This document shows, in pieces, positions 11,495-26,400 of a DNA stretch of 64,000 nucleotides; position 1 is the first letter of the stretch, and every line of letters starts with the position of its first letter. The DNA comes from Setophaga petechia (taxonomy: Eukaryota > Chordata > Aves > Passeriformes > Parulidae): the NCBI GenBank assembly GCA_024362935.1, contig JANCRA010000004.1, forward strand, positions 24,729,121 through 24,793,120, written 5' to 3'. Position numbers and translations under genes: made by a program. The notes under the pieces are model-generated. The model made no database searches, was not told the origin of the DNA, and saw nothing but the letters and a program-made list of their open reading frames with translations.

Positions 11495-14400
11495 GTGAGT
11501 TGTAGTCCTTTCATTCTGAGAAAACTTGGAATCCTTTGGAGGCCTGAGTGTAGTTCTTTGAGCTTTTTGAACAATAGTTTGACCCAGGTTCAAGCTTCAG
11601 ATGAACAAGCATTGATTCCATGTTAACTCAGAGGTTGGAATTGTCATGAACCACCTCACTTTGTTTTCTCTTCCAGATTACATGAATACCTCTTTAATTA
11701 AAGTTTTTTCATCTTATGCATTTTCACATCTGCTTTTTTTCCTTTGCAAAGATTTCTTACTCTCTTTCCTGCCAAGTGGAAATGTCATTCCTGCATGCAG
11801 AGTCAACACTCTGTTTCTTTCTTCTGTGTTTTTGGATCTCCATGGTCCAGTTATTTATTTAATTCATCAGTGCATCATTTTTCATCTTTGAAGCAAGTCT
11901 GAGTTTTTGAATTGATGCAATGCATCTTAGTAATGGGGAAGCAGTTGCTTCCATTTAAACAGTGCCTTTATTACTGTCAGGTGCTACTGCTAGTTTACAG
12001 TTTTTTCAACTGATTTTATGGTGACACTAAGGAAAAATAAATATAAAAACTGCATCTTACCACAACAGAATATCACATAATGATAAACACAATTTCTGTA
12101 TATTATTTCTCTCTATTGCTATAAATTACTTATAAATAATTATTTTTTCTATATTACTTATATCTGTAATAGATTACTTACATCTGTACCCATCAAATAA
12201 AGACTCATTTAAAAGTTATGAGGGAAAGCAAGCCTTTCAGTAGTCTCCCCTGGAAAAGACTAAGACACCTGAACAAAGGAGCAGAGGAAAGAGCTGTATT
12301 CCAGGCTATTCAGATGCTACTATCTCAGAGAATAATCATCACAGAATGATTTGTGCTGGAAGGGACCTTAAACATCCTCTCATTCCAACTCCCCTGGCAT
12401 GGACAGGGGACACCTCTCACCAGACTGTGTTGCTCAAAGCCCCATTCAGCGTGGCCTTGAACAGTGACGGGGATGGGGAATCCGCAGCTTCTCTGGGCAA
12501 CCTGTTCCAAAGACTCACCACTCTCATAGAAAAGAATTTCTTCCAGTATGTAATCTAAATCTCTCTTTTAGTTTAACAGCATTTCCTCTCGTCCTGTCAG
12601 TACACGCCCTTGTAAAAAGTCGATCGCCAGCTGTTTTCTGGCCTTCCTTTATGAGCTGGAAGGATGCTAGCTGGTCCCCATAGACCTTTTTCTTCTCCAG
12701 GCTGAACAGCCCCAACTCTTTCAGCCTGTCTTCACAGGAAGGGTTCTTCAGCCTTCCATTCATTTTTGTTAGTCTCTTCTGAACTGGCACTAACAGATCC
12801 ATGTCCTTCCTGTGCTGGAACCCCAGACCTGGATGCAGTGTTCCAGCTGGGGTCTCATTAGAGGAGAGGGTAAGAATCCCCTCCCTTGACCTGCAGCCCA
12901 GTATATCAGCTTTTTGTGCTATGAGTGCACTGTGTACTTAGTAATTCTAAAACTTTTTAAATTCCTAGAATAACAGAGGGATGGATGCACACTGTTAACC
13001 ACTGAGGTGGTTTTTTTCAGTCTTTCAGTCTTGAAAGTGTTCTGTAAGTAAAAGCAGTAGTGTCATGGATTGACCTGGGCCAGATGCCAGGCACGCACCA
13101 AAGTCACTCACTCCCCTCTGCAGCTGAACAGAGGAGAGAAAATTTAATGAAGGGTCATGGGCTGAGATAAGGACTGAGAGGGATCACTCACCACATATCA
13201 TCATGGGAAAAATAGGCTCAACTTAGAGATATGAAGGGAATTTATTATTGACAAAATCAGAGCAGGGTAATGTGAAAGTAAAATAACCCTTGAAAACAGC
13301 TTCCTGCCACCCCTCCTTCCTTCCAGCTCTGCTCCTACGCCAGCAGCACAGGGAGACAGGGAATGGGAGTTATGGCCAGTTCGTCACCTGAGGCTTCTCC
13401 CACTGCTCAGGAAGAGGAGTCATTCCCCTGCTGCCCCACGGGGTCCCTTCCACAGGAGACAGTTCTCCATGAGCTTCTCCAACATGGGTCCATCTCATGA
13501 GCAGCAGCTCTCAGTGACCTGCTGCAATGTGAGTCCCTCCCATGGACACAAAGTCCTCCCAAAACTGCTGCAGCCTGGGTCACTCTTTTACAGGATGCAG
13601 TCCTCCAAGGACAAGCTGCTCCAGCATGGGAGCAGGGCCTCTCTTTCCACAGGTGTCCCATAGGTTCACAACCCATGGGTCTCCTCCACCAGCTGCAGGT
13701 GGATCTCTACATTCCCATGGGCCTCCATGGGCTGCAGCTATTTCACCATGGTCTGCACCATGGTCTGCAGGGGAATCTCAGATCCAGCACCTGGAGCATT
13801 TCCCCTTCTTCCTTCTTCACTGACCTTGGTTTCTGCAGTGCTCTTCTTCACCCATGTTCTCACTCGGCTCTGCTCCATCTGCAGTTGAAACTGTGCAATT
13901 TGGGTTTTTTTGTTTTTCTTCTTAAATCTCTTACCACAAGGTATTATTGTTTCTAATTGGCCCAGCGGCATATCCGTCTCTGGAGCCACCAGGGGTTGGC
14001 TCTGCTGGACATGGAAGAAGCTTCTGGCACCTTCTCACAAAAGCCATCCCAGTAGTCATCCCCCCAGAAGCTACCAAACCCAGGCCATGCAAACGCAATG
14101 CAAGTAGAAATGCCTGATCTGCTTCCTGAGGCTTGTTACATCTCGGCATAAGGCAGTTTGGTGCGTGACAAGACTACCCTGCAAAAGTTGTGCTAGTAGG
14201 ATGATTGTAATTGTTTGTTTTGTCCTTTTCCTTTATAGAACTGAAGTTAGGAGAACTGCTTCATGACAAGCTGTAAGTATGTGTGTGGGATGGTTCTGGC
14301 TTTTAGATAAGATTACTGCAAACATGTTCATGTTACCTAATAACTAAGCTTTTTTAGACTTTTATTTTAAATAAAGTATTTGAGGTATATAGAATATCAT

Positions 14401-17400
14401 ACATTCTTAGCAGTGTGTATATGCTGCACTTGTGTGAATGCTGAACATATCTGATGCTGTAAGTATACCATTGCATTTTTCAATGTGATTGAAATTCTGT
14501 TTCAGAAGTTCATAGCATATCTTATGATCTGTGGTGATTACTTTACTGCACTATCTTATGGGACTTGCTTTTATGAAAAAAGGCCAGAAAGACTTGAAAC
14601 CTGGTTACTCCAAGTGTCACTAAAATATTTGATAAACAATCTGTATGCCTTAATGCAACATAAATATCATGCTAAAGCAGAAAGTGAGAACTCTACACAT
14701 TGAAAGTATATTTCAAAGAAAAACATGTGGTTAAAGACTTGCTGAATTTGAAACTAATAGCTCAGAAAACAGAAGCATGCTATTAAATGAAAACTTGCTT
14801 AAAAATGTGGGCACTGATGTCAGTTGAATCAAAGCAAATTTTCAGGTGTAGTTTTGTACATAAGAGCATTTCAGAGCCAATACAGCAAACACAGAATTTA
14901 CATTCTCAGAATTTAATTGTGCTACATTCAGTCAACTTTTTGTATTATAAAGCCTGAAGTTCTGACAAATGTCATGATAAAGTGAAGCACTGTATTTCTT
15001 CATATGTAGGAAAGTCTTTTAGTGTGGCTCTTCTGCAAGCTTTTTTTCTTCTTCCCTGACTACAAGTGATATGTTGTCACATGCTGAGGGCTTTTTTTGC
15101 ATTGGTTTTGATAACATGCTTATTTTAAATAAAGCTGTTATTTCAATATATATTAGTCTATGTTATCTATATTGTCATTAGTGTGTGGGGGACGTATCTT
15201 ACTTGGTTTTTTGGATGTGGTGTGCTAAGGAGCAGCTTGTTGAGTTAATATCAGTTTATGATTTTGCATGATGTTTAAGAAGATGCTATGAAGTTTATAG
15301 AAACAAGTGTGCAAAGATACAATAGTGGGATATTTTGCTCAGGAGGGTTCTTCATCCTTATAGAAAGGTTAATAATTTTCTTTTATTTTTAGCCATCTCT
15401 TTTCCTATGAATTTATTGAGAGATTCTTAACTTCCTGAAAACCATGATCTCTGAAGATCAATACTAATGTTCACATACCTTATTGTCTGTGGTCAGAATA
15501 TAGCGTACTTGGTTTGTAATCCTGTGTTCTTTTTGGTTAGTTTGCAAAGACTATTTTATAAAAAAAAAATTACATTGTGCACATTTATTTTATTTGTGTT
15601 CCTAGTTTTGGTCTTTTTGAAGCCATGTCTGCCATTGAAATGATGGATCCCAAGATGGATGCTGGTATGATTGGAAACCAAGTTAACAGAAAGGTTCTTA
15701 ACTTTGAGCAAGCTATTAAGGTTTGTATGAATTTCCTGGGTTTACCAACACTGTCTGTAGAAATACACATTTTTGTCAAATTATAACTAAGCACAATACA
15801 GCATAAATAGTGTTTTTAGTCTTCTCTTGAAATCTATCTTTTTCTTTTTTCTTTTGGAAAATCAAGTAAAAAATAGCTTGTAATGTTTACCTTTCTTGTT
15901 ACCTGCATTATCACAATGATGCTAACTCTTCCAGTGAAAGATAATATGGAATTATTGGTTATTGATACCTCAAGCAAATATATCTCCAACATTGTTTTGC
16001 AAATAACTCTATGCTTCCCCAAAATGTGTCTTTTATATGAAGATGTATCGGTTAGCTTCTGTTTAACCTGAATGGAAACCACCTTCCTTAAAGCTGGAAA
16101 TTAACACTTTATCATTCATTGAGTTTATCAGCATTGAATGGAAGCCAGATAATTTACCAACATGGACAGTAATGATTAACTTTTGATTTATAATCAAGAT
16201 AAATTGGAGGACAGAAGTTGAAAGACTTGTTGTTATTTCAGAAAAAGTAATGCACTCAGAGGCAAAAATATTTTTTTATGGTAAACATTTGGAATGGACA
16301 CAGAGAACTCCGTTAAACACTGCTAAGTCATGTAGAATGTATCCAGGATTACCTACATTGGGCAAATTAAATGATCAAATTTGCAGCCTTTTTGGTGTTG
16401 ACCTTTAAGGCAGTAAAATACTACAAGTTTAAACAGCAGTCTTCAAAGAGTTGGTCCTGCATACTACTCCTTGTTCAATCTTTGTTATGATACAGTTTTG
16501 TGATTTTACTATTAGCAGTTAACTGGTTTTAAACTTTTCTTGGCTAGTAATAAATAAGAATTCTTACTTTAGTCTTCTCTTTGGGTAGTTTTATGTTTGA
16601 TCAGTGTTAACTGATGGGAATGATAAGTTTTTAAGAATTTGAGACGTGTTGTAAAGCTGGTTGGTAAAGCTAGTGACATACAATTACTCTGAAGTTTTAA
16701 ACAAATTTTAATTTCTTTTTTGGCTTTGGTACAAATAAGTTGTATTTTGCCTGTATGCTTTCATAGTATTTAGGACTTCGGTTGTTTTTTTTTGTTTGTT
16801 TGTTTTCAAAGGATGGCACCATTAAAATAAAGGATCTCACTTCACCTGAGCTGGTAGGAATAATGGACACGTGTTTTTGTTGTTTGGTAAGCATTTTTCT
16901 TTTCTTTAGGTTAGATAGTTTTGCTTTAAAAATATAATCAATTAATCCATCTTAAAAAAAGAAGAAACCAGCAGAACTCAAAAAAATATTTACCCAGCAG
17001 AAAATACATACTTATATTTTAATTTCCATTTAGTTATTTGTATTATCTATAATGAAAGGCTTAATTTTGATTTTTAATTTTTTTTTTCTATGAGAAATAT
17101 GGAAGATAGCTGGTAGCACCTTAAAAACTTTAAAAGGTTTTATACTTTCTGATTTTATAAATGCATGTTATCTGATTGCCTGCTGTGTATTGATGTTTGA
17201 CTGTGTTGGAAGCTGAGTGTGCAGTAACTGGTAGCACTCTGTTGCTCCTTTATGTACAGCCAGAATTGACTGAGCTTACAGAAACATTTTGAACAAAGAA
17301 AATAAATCTATTTAGTAAAAATAAGCTTATTGGTGAAGCTTTTGGGGGTCTCAGTAGCTGGGTGTTGGCCTGGGGACCTTTATCCCAGGAAAGGACAGAG

Positions 17401-20400
17401 CCCTGGAGTCCAGCCTGCTTGGTCCCGAAACCACGGGGAGCCTTCCAGCTAGCAGAGTGATAACAGCTCTGGATAGTGATAACAGCTCTGGGATCTCAGC
17501 TCTTTAGGGTTCAGCTGCTGCTAGGCTTGGCTTCCCTGGGCATAGGCTCAGGCAGACAGAGAGAGGAGAAGAAGAAGCCGGCAATTCCACTGGAGATGGT
17601 TTATTCAGGAGAGCGTGAAAGGTCCGGAGCAATTCTTCTTCTCCCTTAATAGGGTACAGTAAGCTACATTTGTACCTTTGGCCAGGATCCAAACTGGACC
17701 AATGGATACAGGTTAAAGGTTTCATAAGTGACCAATAGAAGGGGTTACAAGGTTTTTTCCTTATAAGGGTACAAATATACGTTGAGGGTCCAGGGTTAGG
17801 ACATTCTCCAGACTGCTGTGTCAGCAATTCTATTGTTAAAGCCTCCACGGTGCCCTAGCAGGGCCAGTGGCATCTACTACATAAGCTGAATATCAGTTAC
17901 TTATTAATTGCAATTTTTTTTCTGTGTATATGCTTTAATTTTCTCAGTGTAGTTTTATAATAACTCATTTATAATGATACTCATTATTTTCAGTTATTCT
18001 TCAAAATTATATCAAAGACACTGTTTTAAAAAACATTTCCAATCAGTTTAGTCAGAATGACATGTAGAGATCATAGTATATATGATTCAGTATAACATCA
18101 TTTGTTTTCTACTCCTGGTCTCCAAAAGAGGACCATATTATAAATATGCTTCTACTTAATTTTTTGCCATTTCAAGATCGAAATTTAACTTACTGAATCT
18201 TTCCCTGTAGCTTAAGGAAACATGGCAGTGGTAGAGAGAGAGGATTGTGATAAGAAGCTTTTATGTTGGAAAGAGAGAGAACATGAAGAACATTTGTGAC
18301 TTGTCTCATAGTCATTTGCATTTTCCATTCACTATTTATGCAGAGAAGGTTTATAAAATGTTAAGTTCTCTTAACATAATGCCATGTCTAAATCACAGGG
18401 GTTAGACCTGAACTTTATAGAAGAGGTTTATCCAATGCCAGAATTCTAGGTTTGAAACACCTTCACTTCCTCTTTTTTGGTAGTTGGAAGGTTGCCTTGA
18501 TGAGGCAACTTTAATTTTAAGGTTTAGTTCCTTAATGAGTCTTTGAAGCACAGTACAATGGAAAAAGAATGGATCTATGAAAACGAGGGCTTGACTGTCA
18601 TGAGTTAAATATTTAATTTCCTTTTCCCTAGATAACATGGTTAGAAGGACATTCCTTGGCACAGACAGTATTCACTTGCCTTTATATTCATAATCCAGAC
18701 GTCATAGAAGATCCTGCTATGAAGGCTTTTGCTCTTGGAATCCTAAAAATCTGTGATATTGCCAGAGAAAAGGTTAACAAAGCAGCAGTTTTTGAGGAGG
18801 TATGCGTTTCCCATCTCCTGTGAGGTTAAAAATGTAACATTATACCACACTGCAAGTAAAGCAATATATTAGTGACATTTGTTAGTGTTTGATTCAAGGA
18901 TACTGTAGGAATAGCACTTCACTGTCCTAAATGTATTAGACTGCATACCTTTAAAATGTAGTTTTCCCCAATTAAGGTGTTTTGTGCTCTCTTCTGTATT
19001 TTCCTTGAATACTGGAGCCACATAAATATTTTAATCAAGAAGCAGTGCGCAAGTCTTGTGGTTAACCATTTGAAATGTGTCTCAGTTGTGAAACTGTTTA
19101 ATTTTTTAATTTTTCTGTGAGATAGTAATGATTGCATTTTGCCTAAAATGTCCATCTGGCAGTGGGATCAGAGTCCTGTTTTCTGTGCTCAGAGCGATCT
19201 GTTTCCTCTGAGCTTGGACAAGTCACTCTTCCTGACTGTATCTAAAGTATCAAATACTACTTTGCACCTATAGTTCAGGTAACCTATTTGTAGGGTGTCA
19301 CGTGATGAAAATATGAAGGGCATATTAAGGATTTATGCATAAAATAATTACCTTAAGCTGGATTTGGGTGGGAAAGTCATTCAGTGTATTCATTCTGAGT
19401 GCGTTCAGCTGTGTGGAATAAATCTGGACTTCTGTACCTGATAGAATTAAACAAAAGCACACCCCCAATCACTCCTCCAAAAGAGAAAAAACGAGCAAAA
19501 AAACTCAAAACCTATTAAGAAAACAACTCCTAAAAACCCAAAACCAAAAAGAAGATCTCAAACCCCAATCTGAAAATCTAACTACAGCTTTAATATTTCA
19601 CTACATATTGCTTCTTTGATTTTTCTTTTTAGGAAGATTTTCAGTCAATGACTTACGGATTTAAAATGGCCAACAGTGTGACAGATCTTAGAGTTACAGG
19701 TACAGTCTGTGCTTTCTTTGTATCTGTCCAGCAGCCTCTTTCTCTTTTGAGCATGTGATTGCTTTCAGACACATCTGATTAATTGGTAGGAGTTTCAGCT
19801 GTTAAGTTTTTATTTTTATTGTGGAAATTGCTGACTTGGTAAAAAAGAGATAAAATTATTTTTCCTTGGAAAAAAGGTTCAGTTGTCATGTTCTTCTTCT
19901 GAGAAACAGAAGAAGTGCTTTTTAATGTGCCAGTGAAGTGGCTAGGCATGAGCTAAACATGGTAAAGATACAGACCAATGGAAAGTATGTTGCTTGAATT
20001 CTGCTTTTTTGCCTCATAATTTGTTGTCCTCTAAATAGGCTGCTTTAGAAAAAAAAGCAATCTAGTAGTTCTACAGCTATGAATACATATGTTATTAAGT
20101 ACATACATAAGCATGTACGTTAACCATGCACTATTTTTATGTGTATTTGAGCTTTTCATTGATATATTTTTGAAAAGCTTATGCACGCTTTAGCTTTACA
20201 TAACTTGGTCTGTATTCTGATTTTTGGTTGTTCCAAGACATCTCCACCATTCCTTACAAGATTACTTTTTGTTTAGTCTTTGGCTAATGGATATATAAAG
20301 CACTTTTAAGTTTGATTTTCCCCATAAAATTTCTTTTCCCCTGAATGGTATAGGTGTGCCTAGAAATGCTTCTCAGCTTTTTATCGTGCTGTGATTTTTT

Positions 20401-23400
20401 TCCAGGTATGCTGAAAGATGTAGAAGATGACATGCAAAGACGAGTGAAGGTATTGTTTTCATTTTTGGCTTGTCAATTATATTTCATGTGTACTTAACAT
20501 AGGTTTGGGGTAGGGAGTTGCATTATGAGGAATGAAGGAGGGTTTTGTCATTATAGTGGGGTTTTTGAAGGACTGCCGTAATGGTTTCTGTAACATGCTT
20601 TTAGTTTGCCTTCTACCTAAATCTTCACTTTATTTGTAAACTCCTTAGTAGTTGCTTCAGTAGTAGCAGAAGCTTGAGTCATGATGCAGAAGATACACTG
20701 GGCTAGGACACAGAAAGTAGGTATTTAACTTTCAGGTTTTAGGCAGATATACCATGTAAGGTTAAAGAAGTTACTTAATTTTCCTTTACCACAGCTTAAA
20801 ATGTAAAGCGTTCATGCACTTCTCTTGCTTATTTGCAGAATTTACTGAGATAGTTCTTATTACTGTAATAGGACAGTCATTCAAGTGTCCAGATTATATT
20901 TTAAGAAATTTTGAATTTGAAAACTGATTTTTTGGGTTATTTAACAGGTGGATGTTTTAGAGAAGGCAAAGGGATTTTATCAGTAGCTTCCCTTTGCAAT
21001 TTTTAGTATATTATTTGACATTTCTTTACCTTGCAGAGCACCCGAAGTCGACAAGGAGAAGAGAGAGATCCAGAAGTTGAACTTGAAGTAATGAATTGTT
21101 TGCTTTTTTCCTGGATTTCATGGATGTAAATGGGAGATTTAAATATGGCATAACCACACCCATGCATATAAGAAGCAGCTGGGAAGTGTGACCACCCAGG
21201 AGCATGGGGAAGAGCTGGAAAACAGCAGGGCATGCCAAGGCTTTTTGTGCATCAGTTTGTGCAGGGAGGGCAGGAGTCCTATGGGAGTTCTGCACACCAC
21301 AATACAAGAAAACCATTAAGGTATTAGTGAGTGTCCAAAAAAGGGCCATAAGGATGATGAATGACCTTTAGGGGAAGCTGTATGAAGAGCAGCTGAGATC
21401 ACTTGCTCTTTTCAGCCTGGAGATGAGGAGACTGAGGGGAGACCTTTTGCAGTTAAATCTTTCTGGTAAGGAGGAGGAGGGACAGGCACTGATCTCTTCT
21501 TTGATGGTGACCGGTGAAAGGACTTGAGAGAAAGGCCTGAAGTTGTGTCAGATGTGGTTTAGGTTGGATATTAGAAACAGCATTTTCACCCAGAGAGTGG
21601 TTGGGCACTGAAACAGGCTCCCCAGGGAGGTGGTCACAGCACCAAAACTCTGAGTCCAGGAAAATTTGGACCACACTCAAGCACTTGAGGTGGTGGGCTG
21701 GAGTTTGGCTGGATGATCCTTCTGGGTCCCTTCCAACACAGGATATTCTGTGATTCTATTATCCAATACCTACTACTAAGTAATTAGCAGCATTACTTTA
21801 TTACAGCATCAACAATGTTTAGCTGTCTTCAGCAGAGTCAAGTTTACCCGCGTCTTACTCACCGTCCTGATAGCTTTTACGAAAAAAGAGGTACGTTCAT
21901 TTGGCGTTTCTGTGTTTGCATCGGGATGCTGTGAAATACCCATTTTTCATTCTTTAGTATCTGGAAATTACTGTGTAGATTCATGAGATTTGAATTGATG
22001 TGGATGGAGGTAAAGCTTTGAATAAGGCCTTATAGTGGCAAATACTCAGTTTTTGTTCAAAGTGGGAAACACAGGGAAGGCTAGTAGCTGACATCATTAT
22101 GGCTTTGCAGAAAGACAGACTATTCATTACAAAACGTTTAAAAATATTTATGAATTTCTAATAACTCTTTTCACACGTGAGCAAAACTTCTTGTTTGAGT
22201 TCAGTTCCCTCTTGTGGAGTTATCTGATGCTGGGCAGTATTTTGTCCATATTAGAAGAACTGTATGCTTTTCCTTTCATGTGATAGGAAATGTTTATCTA
22301 GATATCTTTGGTCTGAGAAGAGGAATTTAATAGCATTCCATACAATTTGCCTGTTTTTTGAGGATTGGTGTAAGATTTCCTAATTGCTAAGAGGGGAAGG
22401 AACTTACATTTTCAGGCAAAGGGCTAGAACTACATGATCCCCCAAGCACACTCTCATGCATTGTGTACAAGACTTTCAGTTGTAACTATTGTAAAGTCTT
22501 ACACAGCAAAATATACAGCATTGAATTTATGTACAGATATATGAAATATGCTACCACACAAAAATGTTGGGTTGTTTGGGTTTTTTTCAGAACTTGGGTT
22601 GTATAAGAATATCAGAATTTTAAAGACCTTCCTTTTTTTTTCATACTAACATTAATTAGATAGTCAAAATTTATTGGTTTGTAATAATAATTTTTTCCTG
22701 TCTTTTAGACGAGTGCAGTTGCAGAAGCTCAGAAACTAATGACTCAGGCAGCTGACTTGCTCTCTGCCATACACAATTCACTGCATCATGGTATGCAGGC
22801 ACAGAATGATACCACCAAAGGAGGTATGTATCAAATTACACCATTTTTTCCTTTCCTGGATATGATCCCTTCATAAACATAAATACCTTTCTGTATTTTT
22901 AAAGAAAGTTGAAATCACTATTTACTTTGAACTAAAACACTTGCTATGTAAGTTGTTACAGATTTGCATTGTTTGATTTTAATTTTATTTTACCAGGTGG
23001 TGGTTCTCCTGAGAGCAACACTGTCATTTCAAAGCCAGAGATAATGTGAACTTTTGATTAAGTGCATTGCACTTGGAATCAGTGTATATACCATTTTAAA
23101 ATAGGGAACAGTACTTCATTGCTTGTACACGAGGACTCAGGTTTCTTAAAGAGTAATCATTGTCGTAGTTGGCTTGTTGGAGTCTCAGGAAGTTAACTGT
23201 CACTTAAAGGATTCATTTTGGCTAATTGAATAATATGTATTATTGAAAGGGGTTCTGAAAACACAACTCATATGCAGCTTTTCTCTCTCTCTCCTCCTTC
23301 TTTAGATCATCCTATTATGATGGGGTTTGAGCCACTTGTTAATCAGAGATTGCTGCCACCAACTTTCCCTCGATATGCAAAAATTATTAAAAGGGAAGAA

Positions 23401-26400
23401 ATGGTCAATTATTTTTCCAAACTAATAGACCGAATAAAAACCGTATGTGAAGTAGTAAACTTAAGTAATTTGCACTGTATACTGGTAAGCATGAGTTTTT
23501 CTTACTTATTACTAGAAATAAGATCTGAAAATGTGACTTGCAAAAAAATCATTCCATATATGCATGCTCTTGCTCGCTGGAGAGAAAACTGAGCACTATG
23601 TATGTATTTGATGTTTTTAATTGTTAGGCTCAATTTCAAAATTTACTATCCTTCCTGATAGTTACTACTTTTCTTATTTGATAAAGACCTTTTCTTCTCT
23701 CAGACATCTCACTTTTCCTGTAATTCATTGAATAGTTATGTGTCCTACTGGCCGAGGCCAAGCACATTTCTTTGGTTGAAGAGCTGTGTCTACAGCAACA
23801 GAACATAATTCTTTGCTGTATGTCTGATTTTTTTTTCAAATTCATTAAGCAGTATTCTGCACATGTGCCTATAACACAAGAGGACACTAAATAGGCATAA
23901 AGTTAAGCACCTGCTTATATTCTTTCCTGAATAACTGATGTTACTCTTAGTTACTGCCTACATGTATTAGAAGACACTTAAATGCTTGAAATATTTTTTG
24001 GTATCCATGCATTCACTGACTGATAAAAGTGATACAGTTACAGCAAACCTCTCATCTTCTTATTTCCTGCTAATTAATGAAAGAAGTGTTTGCATGAAGT
24101 GCCTGGTACCAGTAAAACCTTGCCTGGGTTTCAATCAATTTTTTAAAATAAGTTCTCAGTTTTGTTCACTACCTAGTATAGTTACATCATGATCTTAATC
24201 TCACAGTACTTTCTTTTTTCTGTACTATCATCTTTCTAGTTGTAGCATTTGAAAATTCAGAAACCTTTTTGTTAGGTAATGAGTAATTGCAGAAAATCTT
24301 CATAATATATTTTGTTCTGTTCAAAGTATTCATGGTCTCTTTCTTACAAGCTGTGTAAGCTATGCTGTTTGTGTATGCCTTTAGACAAAATGTAGGTGTA
24401 TTTACACAGCTGTATATGTTTGTTTAGGAGAGGTGTGTGTGTGTGTAAAAATGATTTGGTGTATATTTATACATATATAAATTGGCATATTAACCTGATT
24501 TATGTTTTTTTCTTTTCCTACATATATGTTAGGACTTTTTCTGTGAGTTTAGTGAGCAATCACCATGTGTTCTTTCAAGATCCCTGTTACAGGCAAGTCC
24601 TAATTATGTCTACTATTAAAATACTTCTTTATTCATTATAAATTTATTTTCTTTAGTATTTCAATAATTTGCCTGTAAGTTAATAATAGTTAAGTGGTAA
24701 ATAATGTTTTGGTGATATTTAAGTATTATGGAAGAAGTGCTTTGCTATGAGGATGATGAGGCGTTGGGAGAGGCTGCCCAGAGAAGTTGTGGATGCTCCA
24801 CCAAGCGTTCCAAGGCCAGGAAGCTGTCCCTGCCTATGGCTGGGAGTTTGGAACTAGATGATCTTTAGTGTCCATTCCACTGCAAACCATTCTGTGATTC
24901 TATATATATAGGTTTATGTTTTGATCTAATTTCTAAAATAATTTTTAAACACTGTTGCTTTGATTATTTTAGTAAATGCTAATTAAAACAGAAAGCATTT
25001 AATTTTTTTTCTCCACCATAAAGCTGTGCCTGTACACATATTTTTATGCTGCTCTTCATGTACTTTTCCATTTTGGGGCTGGTATTTGTATTCATCTCCC
25101 TATTTGGACAGAACTTAATGTACAGACTGCTTCTATTGCTACAACAGTAAAACTGATGGTTGATGCAGAATAATAGGATGCCCCTAGATGCCAGAATTTC
25201 TTTACATTTGATCCCTGTTAACCATCTGTAAAGCCAATGGACTATAAATGTGGGCAAGTGAAATGCGTTCCTAAGCATGTCTGTTTCCACCTTCCACTAC
25301 ATGTGTTTGTGTAATCCCTGTGGGTGCCTGACAGCAGAGTTTTCTTCAACTGCTGAAGAACCATGTAAGAAGGGGACATAGCACTCATGGAGGGAAGTTA
25401 AATGAGTATCAGGCATGACTGATGTAAGTAGTAGCATCCAGAGGGATTGAAAAACATCAACAGTACTCTGGAGATATATCCTTATCTTTGTCCAGAGAAG
25501 GCACATATTTTATGCTAATCTTCAGAAATGTCTGATGTATCATCCAAGAAATTGAACAATTTTGAATGCTCTCTATTGTGCAAGTAATAGAGCTGTATTT
25601 GGTGTCCTGGGAATACCACAGAAGTGTCAGGTGTCAATATTTCTGAGTCTTTAACCTTGGACCTAGTTGAACCATTTTAATTCTTTAAGTAATCTTACAA
25701 TTTTATTATATAAAAAAGGTATTGCCAGAGCTTTCTATTAGTAATTCTAGAGCATTACTTTTATGTTAAAACATGTTTCTAAAAACATATCTTTACTTTT
25801 AGACAACTTTCCTAGTAGATAACAAGAAGGTGTTTGGCACTCATCTCATGCAAGACATGGTAAAAGATGCCTTAAGATCTTTCGTCAGTCCTCCAGTACT
25901 TTCTCCGAAGTAAGTGGATCTTGAGTGTACTTGTATGTGTTTACATGTCTGATGAAAAGGTATTTCTGCTTACAAGAGCAATGACAATTGTACGAAAAAC
26001 ATACATTTTGTACATAGTGCTTACGTATGAAGGACTCAGTTGCTGTTGCTGCACTCGTGTTTCTTTTTTGTTTTGTGCTACGTAGACCAGTGGCATTTAT
26101 AAAAAATATGTATGTACATGGATATTTCTTTTTTAGGTGTTGTCTTTATAATAACCACCAGGCAAAAGACTATATTGATTCCTTTGTCACACATTGTGTT
26201 CGGGTAAGTGTTCTTTCCAATTATAACATGTATGTGTGTGTGAGAATTTAACGATGTACATACATTTGAAAATAACACAAATTATTTTACACACCTGACA
26301 TGAAGGCAAAATTGAAGAAGTTGGCCATCTTAAATTGGTAATGCCTTTTAAAAATCTGGTGTAATTATTGCTGGTTTTCTTCTGCTTCCAGATTTTTATT

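Noticed and set aside
14166..14170. TGACA as the right end of the LTR starting TGTCA at 13061
   Set aside because: This pairing looks like an inverted repeat but leaves no target duplication; ending at 14102 gives a perfect AGTAG duplication.
24425..24450. Short (TG)n run as a microsatellite
   Set aside because: Only about five to six TG units, too short to list as a repeat.
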